Source of the DNA: Curtobacterium sp. MCLR17_032
Lineage (GTDB): Bacteria > Actinomycetota > Actinomycetes > Actinomycetales > Microbacteriaceae
Direction: 5' to 3'
Assembly: GCF_003234795.2 (NCBI RefSeq)
Contig: NZ_CP126268.1
Coordinates: 2,542,001-2,606,000, forward strand
DNA length: 64,000 nucleotides
Under the pieces are notes generated by a model that ran no database searches, was not told the DNA's origin, and saw nothing but the letters and a program-made list of their open reading frames with translations. Shown here in pieces: positions 1 through 8,405 of the stretch. Each line of letters starts with the position of its first letter. The first letter of the stretch is position 1. The position numbers were made by a program, and so were the translations under genes.

Positions 1-1187
1 CCCGTGAAGCCGTCGAGGGGGACGACACCTCCGCCGCGGCCCTCGCCACCACCGAGACGATCTCGGGCCTGGCGCACGGCTCCTTCATCCACGTCACCGG
101 CACCCTGAAGGCCGACGAGCGCGTCAAGCTCGGCGGGCTCGAGGTCAAGGTCGGCACCCTGACCGTCGTCAGCGCCGCCATCCCCGAGACCCCGATCGCC
201 GACGACTCGTCGCTCGACAAGCGTCTCGACTGGCGCTTCCTCGACCTGCGCAACCGCAAGCAGAACCTCATCTTCCGCATCCAGACGACGATGGAACACG
301 CGTTCCGCACCTACTGGGTCGAGCGCGACTACATCGAGATCCACACCCCGAAGCTGATGGCGTCCGCGTCGGAGTCCCGCGCCGAGCTCTTCCAGCTCGA
401 GTACTTCGAGACCACCGCCTACCTGTCGCAGTCGCCGCAGAACTTCAAGCAGATGGCGCAGCCGGCCGGCTTCGGTGCCGTGTTCGAGATCGCCGACGCC
501 TTCCGCGCCGACCCCTCGTTCACCTCGCGCCACGCCACAGAGTTCACCAGCGTCGACGCCGAGTTCTCGTGGATCGAGTCCCACGAGGACGTCATGGCGA
601 TGCACGAAGAGGTCCTGGTCGCCGGCATCACCGCCGTCAAGGAGAAGTACGGCAAGGACATCGAAGAGGTCTTCGGCTTCGAGCTGCAGGTCCCGTCCAC
701 GCCGTTCCCCCGCGTGACCCTGGCCGAGGCCCGGACGATCGTCGCCGAGAGCGGCCACGACGTCGTCCGCGCCGACGGCGACCTGGACCCCGAGGGCGAG
801 CGCCGCGTGTCCGCCTGGGCCAAGGAGCACCACGGGTCGGAGTTCGTCTTCGTCACCGACTACGACGCCTCGATCCGGCCGTACTACCACATGCGTCACG
901 CCGACGACCCGACGCTCACGAACAGCTACGACCTGCTGTTCAACGGCGCCGAGATCTCCACGGGCGCCCAGCGTGAGCACCGCGTCGACGTCCTCACCGC
1001 CCAGGCGGAGGAGAAGGGCCTCGACCCGGCCGAGCTCGGCTGGTACCTCGACTTCTTCCGCTACGGCGTCCCGCCGCACGGTGGGTTCGGCATGGGCCTG
1101 GCCCGCGTGCTGATGCTCATGCTCGGCGAGCCGTCGATCCGCGAGGTCACGTACCTCTTCCGTGGCCCGACGCGCCTGACCCCGTAG
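1..1187 (+). CDS. aspS: Aspartyl-tRNA synthetase, archaeal/non-discriminating type (5' truncated by window edge)
   Basis: Charges tRNA-Asp with aspartate. The short archaeal-type enzyme often also charges tRNA-Asn for GatCAB amidation. The frame is open from base 3, so the start and part of the N-terminal anticodon-binding OB fold lie outside the window. Visible class II signatures are RLDWRFLDLR before motif 1, YLSQSPQNFKQM and the adjoining FRADPS of motif 2, and GFGMGLARV as motif 3 near the C-terminus, with the usual ending FRGPTRLTP. There is no bacterial GAD insertion between motifs 2 and 3, which separates it from the ~590-residue bacterial AspRS. It ends in a convergent gap that carries a palindromic element. 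Whether it is truly non-discriminating cannot be read from this part. Confidence 0.93.
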   Translation, partial: REAVEGDDTSAAALATTETISGLAHGSFIHVTGTLKADERVKLGGLEVKVGTLTVVSAAIPETPIADDSSLDKRLDWRFLDLRNRKQNLIFRIQTTMEHAFRTYWVERDYIEIHTPKLMASASESRAELFQLEYFETTAYLSQSPQNFKQMAQPAGFGAVFEIADAFRADPSFTSRHATEFTSVDAEFSWIESHEDVMAMHEEVLVAGITAVKEKYGKDIEEVFGFELQVPSTPFPRVTLAEARTIVAESGHDVVRADGDLDPEGERRVSAWAKEHHGSEFVFVTDYDASIRPYYHMRHADDPTLTNSYDLLFNGAEISTGAQREHRVDVLTAQAEEKGLDPAELGWYLDFFRYGVPPHGGFGMGLARVLMLMLGEPSIREVTYLFRGPTRLTP

Positions 1188-1249
1188 GCAGCGCGGCGGC
1201 GGCGGCCGCGGTGCAGCTCGCGGCGCGGCTCGCGGCGCGGACTGTCGTC

Positions 1250-1309
1250 GCACAACAGGAACCGGCTCGAACCACGGACGTCCGTGGTTCGAGCCGGTTC
1301 TCGTTGTGC
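1250..1309. repeat. 60-bp near-perfect palindrome (family C, copy 1)
   Basis: Two 29-base arms meet at a central CG and differ at one mismatch and one G-T pair. The ends are GCACAAC and GTTGTGC; the inner core is ACCGGCTCGAACCA and its complement. A second 60-bp copy with the same ends and core lies at 61882-61941. It sits between the convergent aspS and Dabb genes, so it could serve as a bidirectional terminator, but it lacks a T-run. Bases 1188-1249 upstream are simple GC-rich sequence with CTCGCGGCGCGG twice. Confidence 0.85.
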
Positions 1310-1385
1310 GGTGCCACGGCACACCGGCCGAACGCGCAGCCGCAGGCGCGCTGGCCGCAGGCGCCGCGGCCGGGCTGCGCCGGCC

Positions 1386-1679
1386 TCAGTCCTGCCAGTC
1401 GATGGCCGCGCGGCTGGTGACCATCGCGCGGATCTCGGCGGCAGCGGCCTGGTGCTCCGGGTGGAACTGGTACTCGTCCAGGCCGGCGAGGTCGTCGAAG
1501 GTCGCGACGACCGCCAGGTCCTGGTTCTTCCCCGGGTAGGCGACGTTCTCGACGACCTCGAGCGACCGGATCGATCCGATGACGCCGACCAGGCCGGTGA
1601 GCAGTTCGCGCACCCGGGCGACGGCGACGGCGCGGTCGAGGTCCTCGCGCAGGGTCCAGGAGACGACGTGACGGATCAT
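1386..1679 (-). CDS. Dabb-family (stress-response alpha/beta-barrel) protein
   Basis: A 97-residue protein of the Dabb ferredoxin-like dimeric barrel family. It begins MIRHVVSWTL and contains the family pattern of a hydrophobic first strand, an acidic linker and YPGKNQDLAVVATFDD. Such proteins are small cytosolic dimers of varied or unknown function; some bind small hydrophobic ligands. The ATG at 1679 gives the standard family length. The frame is open further upstream, but that stretch overlaps the glutaredoxin gene. The 4-base overlap with that gene implies translational coupling and one transcript. No catalytic residue can be assigned. Confidence 0.75.
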   Translation of the reverse strand: MIRHVVSWTLREDLDRAVAVARVRELLTGLVGVIGSIRSLEVVENVAYPGKNQDLAVVATFDDLAGLDEYQFHPEHQAAAAEIRAMVTSRAAIDWQD

Positions 1680-1930
1680 GCGCGAGCCTCCGCCAGTTCG
1701 ATCGCCCGGGCGAGTCGCTCGGCATCGACGTGCCAGTTGCTGTGCACACGGCCGTCGACCAGGACGACGGGGATGTCCTCGGAGTACTCCTCGCGGAGCG
1801 CGTCGTCGTCGAGGATCGACCGTTCCTGGAGGGTCGTGCCGGGGTGCGCGGACACGACCTGTTCCACGACGGGTCGCGCGTCGTCGCAGAGGTGGCATCC
1901 GGGTTTGGTGAGGAGCGTCACGGCGGGCAT
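1676..1930 (-). CDS. Glutaredoxin-like thioredoxin-fold protein
   Basis: An 84-residue redox protein. It opens MPAVTLLTKPGCHLCDDARP, in which CHLC at residues 12-15 is the CxxC dithiol site of the DUF836/glutaredoxin-like group. It is expected to act as a small cytosolic disulfide reductant; the physiological partner is unknown. The conserved cis-Pro appears in EDIPVVLVDG, as in thioredoxin folds. It is first in a two-gene unit with the Dabb gene. A TACCCT hexamer six bases before the ATG suggests a leaderless mRNA, so no ribosome-binding site is needed for this start. Confidence 0.82.
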   Translation of the reverse strand: MPAVTLLTKPGCHLCDDARPVVEQVVSAHPGTTLQERSILDDDALREEYSEDIPVVLVDGRVHSNWHVDAERLARAIELAEARA

Positions 1931-1936
1931 GGCACC

Positions 1937-1942
1937 AGGGTA
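1937..1942 (-). promoter_or_regulatory. -10 box of a leaderless promoter (glutaredoxin-like gene)
   Basis: On the minus strand this reads TACCCT, six bases before the ATG at 1930. That is the spacing expected when transcription starts at or within a base or two of the start codon. No clear -35 was identified. Confidence 0.5.
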
Positions 1943-2040
1943 GTCCGGCGGGTCCCGCGCCCGGCTGGTGGCCCTGCATCCGCGACGTGGCAGGGATCAG
2001 AGCCGAGCAGCGAGGCCCGGACCCACCCCGGGAAATGCGA

Positions 2041-2062
2041 AAGCCCCGGCGAACCGGGGCTT
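2041..2062 (-). terminator. Rho-independent terminator of the bS22 gene
   Basis: A 9-bp perfect stem, AAGCCCCGG with CCGGGGCTT, around a four-base loop. On the minus strand it is followed by TTTCG. It lies 20 bases after the bS22 stop codon. Confidence 0.75.
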
Positions 2063-2081
2063 CTGCGGCAAGTCTTGCGAC

Positions 2082-2180
2082 TTACTTCTTGTTGCGACGC
2101 TGGTGACGCGTCTTGCGAAGGAGCTTGCGGTGCTTCTTCTTCGCCATGCGCTTGCGACGCTTCTTGATGACAGAACCCAT
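2082..2180 (-). CDS. AURKAIP1/COX24-domain protein, ribosomal protein bS22
   Basis: A 32-residue, extremely basic peptide beginning [19 protein letters not shown] and ending QRRNKK. It matches the actinobacterial AURKAIP1/COX24-domain protein seen in mycobacterial ribosome structures as the extra small-subunit protein bS22. It lies in the 30S subunit near the decoding region. The gene is monocistronic with its own terminator. The TTG- and AAG-rich codons are unusual next to the GC-rich neighbours, as is common for ribosomal protein genes. In many actinobacteria it sits near a small HTH gene and proC, as here. Confidence 0.92.
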   Translation of the reverse strand: MGSVIKKRRKRMAKKKHRKLLRKTRHQRRNKK

Positions 2181-2326
2181 GTGGACCTCGCTCGGACTGA
2201 TGGTGATGTACGGACACCGGGCCGATGAAGCCGCGGAAAATCAACCTGCCCGAGTCTACCGGAGGGCTGACGCGATGTCGAACGGCGCCGGAACGGACGG
2301 TGGACGCCCGGGGCGGATGCGTCGGG

Positions 2327-2521
2327 TCAGCCGACGTCGGCGATGCCACCGCGGAGCATCTCCGCGACCGCCGACTCGGGGACCCGGAAGGACCGACCGA
2401 ACCGGATGGCGGGGAGCTCGCCGGCGTGCACCATGCGGTAGACCGTCATCTTGGAGACCCGCATCATCTCGGCGACCTCCGCGACGGTGAGGAAGCGCAC
2501 GTCGTCGAAACTGCCGGTCAT
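2327..2521 (-). CDS. Excisionase-type helix-turn-helix DNA-binding protein
   Basis: A 64-residue protein that is almost entirely one MerR/excisionase-like winged HTH: FLTVAEVAEMMRVSKMTVYR forms the HTH and FGRSFRVPESAV the wing. This small protein is widely conserved in Actinobacteria next to bS22 and proC and is usually annotated as an excisionase-family DNA-binding domain protein. It resembles BldC in size and fold but is not a close copy. Its targets are unknown. The ATG at 2521 is chosen because residues upstream of it are not conserved-looking. No integrase or phage gene is nearby, so a role in excision is unlikely. Confidence 0.83.
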   Translation of the reverse strand: MTGSFDDVRFLTVAEVAEMMRVSKMTVYRMVHAGELPAIRFGRSFRVPESAVAEMLRGGIADVG

Positions 2522-2609
2522 GATCCGCCTTCGGGCTGGCTTGCTTGTTGTGACCTGTGTGGTCTCTGGACACTGTAGAGGCGCGTGAGCCTCGCTGTCC
2601 AGCAGCCGC

Positions 2610-3125
2610 TCAGTCGTCCTCGGGGCGCTTCGTGAACCGGCGCCGACCGCGGTCGACGACACGCTCCCAGCCCTGCTGCGCGCCGGTGAACGCGACGGTG
2701 GCGCGGTGCGACGCCTCGGCCATCACGCGGCCCAGCTCGGTGCCGACCTCGACGGTCCCCTTGCCGGTCGCCCCACTCCGTCGGAACGAGACCGGCTGGC
2801 CGTCCGGCGTCCAGGACGTCGTCGCCGGGGTGCCGTCGGCGTCCACCGCGTTGGTGAAGGGGACGACCCAGTCCTCGATGCCGAGCAGGGGTTCCGGGTC
2901 CAGGCGGTAGTAGCGGTGCTGACCCTCTTCGCGGCTGGTGACGAGCCCGATGTCGCGGAGCACGCGGAGGTGCTTCGACACGGTCGGCTGGCTCACGCCG
3001 AGGCGCAGCACGAGCTGTCCGACGCTGAGTTCGCCGCCGGTCGCGTCCGCCCCGTACGCGGTGAGCAGTTCGCCCAGCAGTGCACGCCGCGTCGGGTCCG
3101 CGACGACGCTGAAGATGTCGGCCAT
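2610..3125 (-). CDS. ArsR-family winged-helix transcriptional regulator
   Basis: A 171-residue regulator. Residues 1-90 form an ArsR-type winged helix: PTRRALLGELL, then the recognition helix in VSQPTVSKHLRVLRDIGLV and the wing in REEGQHRYYRL. The C-terminal ~80 residues are polar and basic and end in RRRFTKRPEDD, with no metal-site cysteines, so it is probably not a metal sensor of the SmtB type. It is divergent from trkH with about 70 bases between the starts, so it may control that pair, but this is inferred from position only. The hexamer TAGCCT lies six bases before its ATG (3132-3137). Confidence 0.85.
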   Translation of the reverse strand: MADIFSVVADPTRRALLGELLTAYGADATGGELSVGQLVLRLGVSQPTVSKHLRVLRDIGLVTSREEGQHRYYRLDPEPLLGIEDWVVPFTNAVDADGTPATTSWTPDGQPVSFRRSGATGKGTVEVGTELGRVMAEASHRATVAFTGAQQGWERVVDRGRRRFTKRPEDD

Positions 3126-3131
3126 GGGGAG

Positions 3132-3137
3132 AGGCTA
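3132..3137 (-). promoter_or_regulatory. -10 box of a leaderless promoter (arsR-family gene)
   Basis: TAGCCT on the minus strand, six bases from the ATG at 3125. No Shine-Dalgarno sequence precedes the start. Confidence 0.45.
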
Positions 3138-3197
3138 ACCGCCGCGGTGCGGATGTACCATGACGAACCGTCCCGCCCATGTCCTCGGAGGCATACG

Positions 3198-4634
3198 ATG
3201 CTCGACCGCACCGAGCCGGTCCCCGCCCCGGGCGCCGCGTCGGCCCGGCGACACCCGGGCCGGATCACCACGGCGCTGCGGTCCTCGCCCTCCCGCCTGG
3301 CGATCCTGGTCTTCATCGTCCTGATCTTCCTGTTCACGGTGCTGTTCATGACGCCGATGGCCGCGGCCGACGGGACGACGACCGACTTCTCCGACGCGCT
3401 CTTCACCGCGGCGAGCGTGGTCTGCGTCACCGGGCTCGCGACGGTCGACATGGCGACGCACTGGTCGGTGTTCGGCAAGGTCCTCGTCGTGATCGGGACG
3501 CAGATCGGCGCACTCGGGGTCCTGACGTTCGCGTCGATCCTCGGCCTGGTGGTCACCCGCCGCCTCGGACTCCGCGCGAAGCTCATCGCCGCGGGCGACT
3601 CCAACCCGCTACGGACCCACCACGGAGCCGTCCCGGAAGGGCAGGCGGTCCGGCTCGGCGACGTCGGCACCCTGCTGCTGACCGTCGCGGTGAGCACCCT
3701 GTCGATCGAGATCGTCCTGGGTCTGCTGCTGCTGCCGAGCGTCCTGGTGACGGGCATCCCGTTCTGGTCGGCGGTCGGTGACTCGTTCTACTACGCCGCG
3801 ATGGCGTTCACGAACACCGGGTTCGCACCGAACGCCTCCGGGCTCGACCCCTTCGCGCACGACTACTGGTTCCTCACCCTGCTCATGGTCGGCGTCGTGG
3901 CCGGCTCGATCGGCTTCCCGGTGATCCGCACGCTCACGAAGCAGCTGCGCTCCCCCAGGCGCTGGCCGATCCACGTCAAGCTCACGCTGGTGACCAGCGG
4001 CATCCTGCTGCTCGGCGGGGCGGTGACGTACATCGCGCTCGAGGCCTCGAACCCCGCCACCTTCGGTCGCGAGGGCGCCGGCCGCACGGCCTTCCAGGCG
4101 CTGTTCCTCTCGACGATGACGCGGTCGGGCGGGTTCTCGCTCGTCGACTTCGACGAGCTGCACGGGTCGAGCCTCCTCGTCACGGACATGCTCATGTTCA
4201 TCGGCGGCGGCTCCGCCTCCACCGCCGGCGGCATCAAGGTCACCACACTCGCCGTGCTGTTCCTGGCGGCCGTCGCGGAGGCCCGTGGCCGGCAGAGCAT
4301 GGAGGCGTTCGGCCGGCGGATCCCGAGTGACGTCCTCCGCGTCGCCGTGGCGATCGTCCTGTGGGGTGCCACCATCGTCGCGATCGCCACGGTCGTGCTG
4401 CTGCAGATCACGCACGAGCCGCTCGACCGGGTCCTGTTCGAGGTGATCTCCGCGTTCGCCACGTGCGGCCTGTCGTCCGGGGTCTCGGCCGACCTGCCGG
4501 ACTCCGGCAAGTACGTGCTCGCCGCCACGATGTTCCTCGGCCGGGTCGGTACAGTGACCATCGCCGCCGCGCTCGCAGCGAGTCAGAGCCGGCAGCTGTT
4601 CCGCCGTCCCGAGGAGAGGCCGATCGTTGGCTGA
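3198..4634 (+). CDS. trkH: TrkH/KtrB-family potassium uptake channel subunit
   Basis: A 478-residue integral membrane protein forming the K+ pore of a Trk/Ktr uptake system. After an N-terminal cytoplasmic stretch of about 35 residues there are repeated M1-P-M2 units. The four selectivity-filter loops are visible as CVTGLATV, NTGFAPN, TRSGGFSLVD and ATCGLSSG, each with the expected glycine. The ATG at 3198 follows a short GGAGG-type site and gives the usual family length; the frame is open upstream but overlaps the divergent arsR gene. It overlaps the next gene, the regulatory RCK subunit, by 8 bases, so the two are co-translated. Confidence 0.95.
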   Translation: MLDRTEPVPAPGAASARRHPGRITTALRSSPSRLAILVFIVLIFLFTVLFMTPMAAADGTTTDFSDALFTAASVVCVTGLATVDMATHWSVFGKVLVVIGTQIGALGVLTFASILGLVVTRRLGLRAKLIAAGDSNPLRTHHGAVPEGQAVRLGDVGTLLLTVAVSTLSIEIVLGLLLLPSVLVTGIPFWSAVGDSFYYAAMAFTNTGFAPNASGLDPFAHDYWFLTLLMVGVVAGSIGFPVIRTLTKQLRSPRRWPIHVKLTLVTSGILLLGGAVTYIALEASNPATFGREGAGRTAFQALFLSTMTRSGGFSLVDFDELHGSSLLVTDMLMFIGGGSASTAGGIKVTTLAVLFLAAVAEARGRQSMEAFGRRIPSDVLRVAVAIVLWGATIVAIATVVLLQITHEPLDRVLFEVISAFATCGLSSGVSADLPDSGKYVLAATMFLGRVGTVTIAAALAASQSRQLFRRPEERPIVG

Positions 4635-5322
4635 CCGAAACCGCACGCAGCACCAGCAGGGCCCCGTCAGCCACGACGCCCCCGTGCTGGTCATCGGGCT
4701 CGGCCGCTTCGGTGCCGCCACGGCCGGCCAGCTCGAGCGTCAGGGGCGCGACGTCCTGGTGGTCGACACCGACGCCGCCCTGGTGCAGAAGTGGTCGGAC
4801 CGGGTCACGCACGCGGTGCAGGCCGACGCGACCGACATGGACGCCCTGAAGCAGATCGGCGCGCAGGACTTCGCGATCGCGGTTGTCGGCACCGGCTCCG
4901 ACCTCGAGTCGAGCGTCCTCATCACCGCGAACCTCGTCGACCTCGGCGTCCCGCAGATCTGGGCGAAGGCGATCAGCCGGTCACACGGCACGATCCTCAG
5001 CCGCATCGGTGCCAACCACGTCGTGTACCCGGAGCGTGAGGCCGGCGAGCGGACGGCGCACCTGGTGTCCGGCCGGATGCTCGACTTCATCGAGTTCGAC
5101 GACGACTTCGCCGTGGTCAAGATGTTCCCGCCGCGGGCCGTCCGCGGGCGGGACCTGGCGACGACGGTGATCCGGACGCGCTTCGGCCTGACGGTGCTCG
5201 GCATCAAGCCGCCCGGTCAGGCGTTCGTGCCGGCGACCCCGGACAGCGTCATCGGCGAGGACGACGTGATCATCGTCTCCGGCACCGAGACCGACCTCGA
5301 ACGGTTCGCCGCGCTCGAGTAG
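4627..5322 (+). CDS. trkA: TrkA/KtrA-type RCK regulatory subunit
   Basis: A 231-residue cytosolic gating subunit for the TrkH channel. Residues 18-140 form the RCK_N Rossmann domain with GLGRFGAATAGQLERQG and an acidic strand end VVDTD for dinucleotide binding. Residues ~150-231 form the RCK_C ligand domain with VIGEDDVIIVSGTETDLERF. With a single RCK pair it is the short KtrA-like type, which acts as an octameric ring. The start is TTG at 4627, inside the end of trkH; a later ATG would remove the Rossmann strand. The proC gene converges 5 bases after its stop, with no terminator between. Confidence 0.93.
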   Translation: MADRNRTQHQQGPVSHDAPVLVIGLGRFGAATAGQLERQGRDVLVVDTDAALVQKWSDRVTHAVQADATDMDALKQIGAQDFAIAVVGTGSDLESSVLITANLVDLGVPQIWAKAISRSHGTILSRIGANHVVYPEREAGERTAHLVSGRMLDFIEFDDDFAVVKMFPPRAVRGRDLATTVIRTRFGLTVLGIKPPGQAFVPATPDSVIGEDDVIIVSGTETDLERFAALE

Positions 5323-5327
5323 CCCGC

Positions 5328-6158
5328 TCAGAGGCGGGACAGCTCCTCGGCCCGGGTGATCGCGGCGCGCGCAGCCCGCTCGAGCGTCCCCGTCAGGTCC
5401 GCCTCCTGCAGCACGGTGACCGCACGCTCGGTGGTCCCCTTCGGGCTCGTCACCGCGCGGCGCAGGTCGGCCGGCTCGCTGCCCGACCGGGCCAGGAGCT
5501 CGACGGCGCCCCGGACGGTCCCCTGCACCATCGTGCGCGCCTGCTCGTGCGTGAACCCGAGCGCCTCGGCGGCCTGCTGCCACTGCTCGACGAGCAGGAA
5601 GACGTAGGCGGGGCCGGAGCCGGAGACCGCGGACAGGGCGTCGAGCTGCGACTCCGGCACCTCGATGACCTCACCCGAGACCGCGAACACGTGTGCAGCG
5701 AGTGCCGTCGCGTCCGTGTCCGCCGACGACCCGGCGCTGATGCCGGTGACCCCGAGGCCGACCCCGATCGGGGTGTTCGGCAGCGCCCGGACCACCCGGA
5801 CGCCCTCGGGAACGTGCGCCTGCATCGTCTCGGTCGTCACCCCGACGGCGACACTGACGACGACCGCGTCCGGGGCCAGGTCCCCGGCGACCTCGTCGAG
5901 CAGGTCGACGATGCCGAACGGCTTCACCCCCAGGACGACGAGTCCGGCACCGCGGACGGCCGCACGGTTGGCGTCCGGGTCGGTCTCGGTCGCGGTGGCG
6001 TCGAGCCCGCTCGCACGGTGCGCCGTCGCCGAGGACTCGGACCGGGTGGTGACGACGACGGTGTCGGGCGCCACGCCGGAGGCCAGGAGGCCCTGCAGGA
6101 CCGCGCCGGACATGGAGCCGACGCCGAGCATGGCGACGCGGGGCAGTTCGATGGTCAT
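5328..6158 (-). CDS. proC: Pyrroline-5-carboxylate reductase
   Basis: A 276-residue enzyme for the last step of proline synthesis: pyrroline-5-carboxylate plus NAD(P)H to L-proline. The N-terminal Rossmann motif is MLGVGSMSGAVLQGLL. The C-terminal helical dimerisation domain holds ALSAVSGSGPAYVFLL and the family signature RRAVTSPKGTTERAV. The ATG at 6158 gives the normal length; the frame remains open upstream but has no conserved residues there. TAGGTT lies seven bases before this ATG, which suggests a leaderless transcript. The divergent CDF gene starts 75 bases away. Confidence 0.96.
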   Translation of the reverse strand: MTIELPRVAMLGVGSMSGAVLQGLLASGVAPDTVVVTTRSESSATAHRASGLDATATETDPDANRAAVRGAGLVVLGVKPFGIVDLLDEVAGDLAPDAVVVSVAVGVTTETMQAHVPEGVRVVRALPNTPIGVGLGVTGISAGSSADTDATALAAHVFAVSGEVIEVPESQLDALSAVSGSGPAYVFLLVEQWQQAAEALGFTHEQARTMVQGTVRGAVELLARSGSEPADLRRAVTSPKGTTERAVTVLQEADLTGTLERAARAAITRAEELSRL

Positions 6159-6165
6159 GGCCACC

Positions 6166-6171
6166 AACCTA
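6166..6171 (-). promoter_or_regulatory. -10 box of a leaderless proC promoter
   Basis: TAGGTT on the minus strand with seven bases to the proC ATG. A second TAGGAT hexamer on the plus strand at about 6187 could serve the divergent CDF gene. Confidence 0.45.
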
Positions 6172-6233
6172 GCGAGGACCGGCAGCCTAGGATCGTGGTC
6201 CAGGTCGGGTGAGAGAAGGGGTCGGACATCCAC

Positions 6234-7190
6234 ATGAGCGCTTCCGGAGGGACGAAGGCGATCTTCGCCGCACTCGGTGCGAACATCGGGATCGCGATCG
6301 TGAAGTTCATCGCCGCGGCGATCAGCGGATCCGCGTCGATGCTCGCCGAAGGGGTGCACTCACTGGCGGACTCCGCGAACCAGCTGCTCCTGCTGCTCGG
6401 TGGCCGGAAGGCGAAGAAGGCCGCGGACGAGGAGCACCCGTTCGGCCACGGCCGCGAGCGCTACGTGTACGCGTTCGTCGTGTCGATCGTGCTGTTCTCG
6501 GTCGGCGGCGTGTTCTCGCTCTACGAGGGCATCGAGAAGTTCGCGCACCCGCACCCGCTCGACAACTGGTGGCTGCCGATGGTGGTGCTCGTCATCGCGA
6601 TCGGGCTCGAGGGGTTCTCGCTCCGCACCGCCCTCAAGGAAGCCGCACCACAGAAGGGCGGGCAGTCCTGGGTCCAGTTCGTCCGCCGCGCCAAGGCCCC
6701 GGAGCTGCCCGTCGTGATGCTCGAGGACACCGCGGCCCTGATCGGCCTGGTCTTCGCGCTGTTCGGCGTCGGCCTGACGGCGATCACCGGCAACGGGGTG
6801 TTCGACGCGATCGGCACGGTCCTCATCGCGGTGCTGCTCATCGCCGTGGCACTCGTCCTCGGTGTCGAGACCAAGAGCCTGCTCGTCGGCGAGGGTGCGA
6901 GCTCCGGCGACGTCGCACGCATCAAGCAGGCGGTGCTCGACGGCCCGGAGGTCGACTCGATCATCCACCTCAAGACCCTCTACCTCGGGCCGGAGGAACT
7001 GATGGTCGGTGTGAAGGTCGCCGTCGACGGGGACCGCCGACTCGGTGACGTCGCCGCGGGCATCGACACCGTCGAGCAGCGGGTCCGCGCAGCCGTCCCG
7101 ACTGCCCGGGTCATCTACATCGAGCCCGACGTCCGGCACGACGGGCCGCACCCGTCGACCGAGGCGATCGTCCTGCGCGCCGCCGACTGA
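6234..7190 (+). CDS. Cation diffusion facilitator (CDF) transporter
   Basis: A 318-residue inner-membrane divalent metal/proton antiporter. The HSLADSANQ segment in TM2 carries the metal-site Asp of the family, preceded by SASMLAEGVHS; the second TM5 site is LEDTAALIGLVFA. About six membrane segments fill residues 8-215, followed by a cytoplasmic CDF domain to residue 300. The HPFGHGRERY loop after TM2 is typical of the FieF/ZitB-like group. Metal preference (Zn, Fe, Mn or Co) cannot be decided: the family HxxxD couple in TM5 is replaced by ED. It is monocistronic, between proC and tadA. Confidence 0.92.
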   Translation: MSASGGTKAIFAALGANIGIAIVKFIAAAISGSASMLAEGVHSLADSANQLLLLLGGRKAKKAADEEHPFGHGRERYVYAFVVSIVLFSVGGVFSLYEGIEKFAHPHPLDNWWLPMVVLVIAIGLEGFSLRTALKEAAPQKGGQSWVQFVRRAKAPELPVVMLEDTAALIGLVFALFGVGLTAITGNGVFDAIGTVLIAVLLIAVALVLGVETKSLLVGEGASSGDVARIKQAVLDGPEVDSIIHLKTLYLGPEELMVGVKVAVDGDRRLGDVAAGIDTVEQRVRAAVPTARVIYIEPDVRHDGPHPSTEAIVLRAAD

Positions 7191-7217
7191 CCAGGCCGCC
7201 CCGGGCTCGCTCGGCGG

Positions 7218-7685
7218 TCAGCGTCGCTCGGCGAAGAACGCGTCGAGCACCGCCGCGCACGCGTCCTCGAGCACGCCCGCGACCACCTCGGCCCGGTGCG
7301 GCAGCCGGCGGTCCCGCGCGATGTCGTAGACGCTGCCGCTCGCGCCGGCCTTCGGGTCCCACGCACCGAAGACGATCCGTGGCACGCGTGCCGCCAGGGC
7401 AGCGCCGGCACACATCGGGCACGGCTCCAGCGTCACGACCAGGGTGTGCCCGGCCAGGTGCCAGTCGCCGGTGACCGCCGCGGCGGCGCGGAGTGCGAGG
7501 ACCTCGGCGTGCGCGGTCGGGTCCTGACGGGCCTCCCGCTCGTTCCGTCCGACGGCGACCACCGCGCCGGCGGCGTCGAGGACGACGGCACCGACCGGCA
7601 CGTCGCCGGTGTCGAGACACGCGCGGGCCTCGGCCAGCGCGCGTTCCATCGCGGGGACGAACGGGCGGTGCGCCGGGTGCTCCAC
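7218..7685 (-). CDS. tadA: tRNA adenosine(34) deaminase
   Basis: Deaminates adenosine to inosine at the wobble position of tRNA-Arg(ACG). Zinc-site motifs are [10 protein letters not shown] (His plus proton-shuttle Glu) and PCPMCAGA (two Cys). I chose the GTG at 7685, giving 155 residues, because TadA proteins carry about 6-12 residues before the conserved Met-x-x-Ala-Leu helix. The ATG at 7649 (143 residues) would start directly on that helix and is the alternative. It is divergent from upp, with 66 bases between starts, and converges on the CDF gene. Confidence 0.93.
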   Translation of the reverse strand: MEHPAHRPFVPAMERALAEARACLDTGDVPVGAVVLDAAGAVVAVGRNEREARQDPTAHAEVLALRAAAAVTGDWHLAGHTLVVTLEPCPMCAGAALAARVPRIVFGAWDPKAGASGSVYDIARDRRLPHRAEVVAGVLEDACAAVLDAFFAERR

Positions 7686-7738
7686 GGGTGCTCCGATCGT
7701 CCGGCGGGACCGCGACCGCCGGGAGGGGTGCGGCACGG

Positions 7739-7744
7739 TACGCT
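7739..7744 (+). promoter_or_regulatory. -10 box of a leaderless upp promoter
   Basis: TACGCT seven bases before the upp ATG at 7752. No ribosome-binding site lies between. Confidence 0.5.
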
Positions 7745-7751
7745 CGACCCT

Positions 7752-8387
7752 ATGCGAGTCCACGTCGCCGACCACCCGCTCATCACCCACAAGCTCTCGG
7801 TGCTCCGCGACCGGACCACTCCCTCCCCCACGTTCCGCGCCCTGACGGAGGAACTCGTCACGCTCCTGGCGTACGAGGCCACGCGCAACGTCCGGGTGAC
7901 GGCCACGCCGATCACCACCCCGGTCGCGCAGACCATGGGCGTCGCCATCGCGAAGCCCCGGCCGCTCGTGGTCCCGATCCTGCGCGCCGGCCTCGGCATG
8001 CTCGAGGGCATGGTCAAGCTGGTCCCCACGGCCGAGGTCGGCTTCCTCGGCATGGCCCGCAACGAGGTCACCTTCGAGCCGCAGACCTACGCCGAGCGCC
8101 TGCCCGACGACCTGTCGAACCGGCAGTGCTTCGTGCTCGACCCGATGCTCGCGACCGGTGGCACGCTCGCCGCGGCCATCGACTTCCTCTTCGCCCGCGG
8201 CGCCGTCGACGTGACCTGCGTCTGCATCCTCGGAGCCCCCGAGGGCCTCGCGGCACTCGAGGCCGCCGTCGGCGACCGTGACGTGACGATCGTCCTCGGC
8301 GCGCTCGACGAGCGCCTCGACGAGAACGGCTACATCGTGCCGGGCCTCGGCGACGCCGGCGACCGCCTCTACGGCCTGGCCGAGTAG
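7752..8387 (+). CDS. upp: Uracil phosphoribosyltransferase
   Basis: A 211-residue salvage enzyme: uracil plus PRPP gives UMP and diphosphate. The PRPP loop is [11 protein letters not shown], and the uracil-binding C-terminus is [15 protein letters not shown]. The N-terminal [16 protein letters not shown] is the usual family opening, so the ATG at 7752 is secure. A strong hairpin ends the transcript 20 bases after the stop. The gene is probably expressed from its own leaderless promoter. No uracil permease or pyr gene is adjacent. Confidence 0.97.
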   Translation: MRVHVADHPLITHKLSVLRDRTTPSPTFRALTEELVTLLAYEATRNVRVTATPITTPVAQTMGVAIAKPRPLVVPILRAGLGMLEGMVKLVPTAEVGFLGMARNEVTFEPQTYAERLPDDLSNRQCFVLDPMLATGGTLAAAIDFLFARGAVDVTCVCILGAPEGLAALEAAVGDRDVTIVLGALDERLDENGYIVPGLGDAGDRLYGLAE

Positions 8388-8405
8388 CCGCCGCACCGCA
8401 CTCCT

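Noticed and set aside
1188..1385. tRNA or small RNA in the gap after aspS
   Set aside because: No cloverleaf or TFC-loop word; the only structure is the 60-bp palindrome.
2327..2521. Excisionase gene as sign of a prophage or integrative element
   Set aside because: No integrase, att repeats or phage genes nearby; this small HTH protein is a stable actinobacterial neighbour of bS22.
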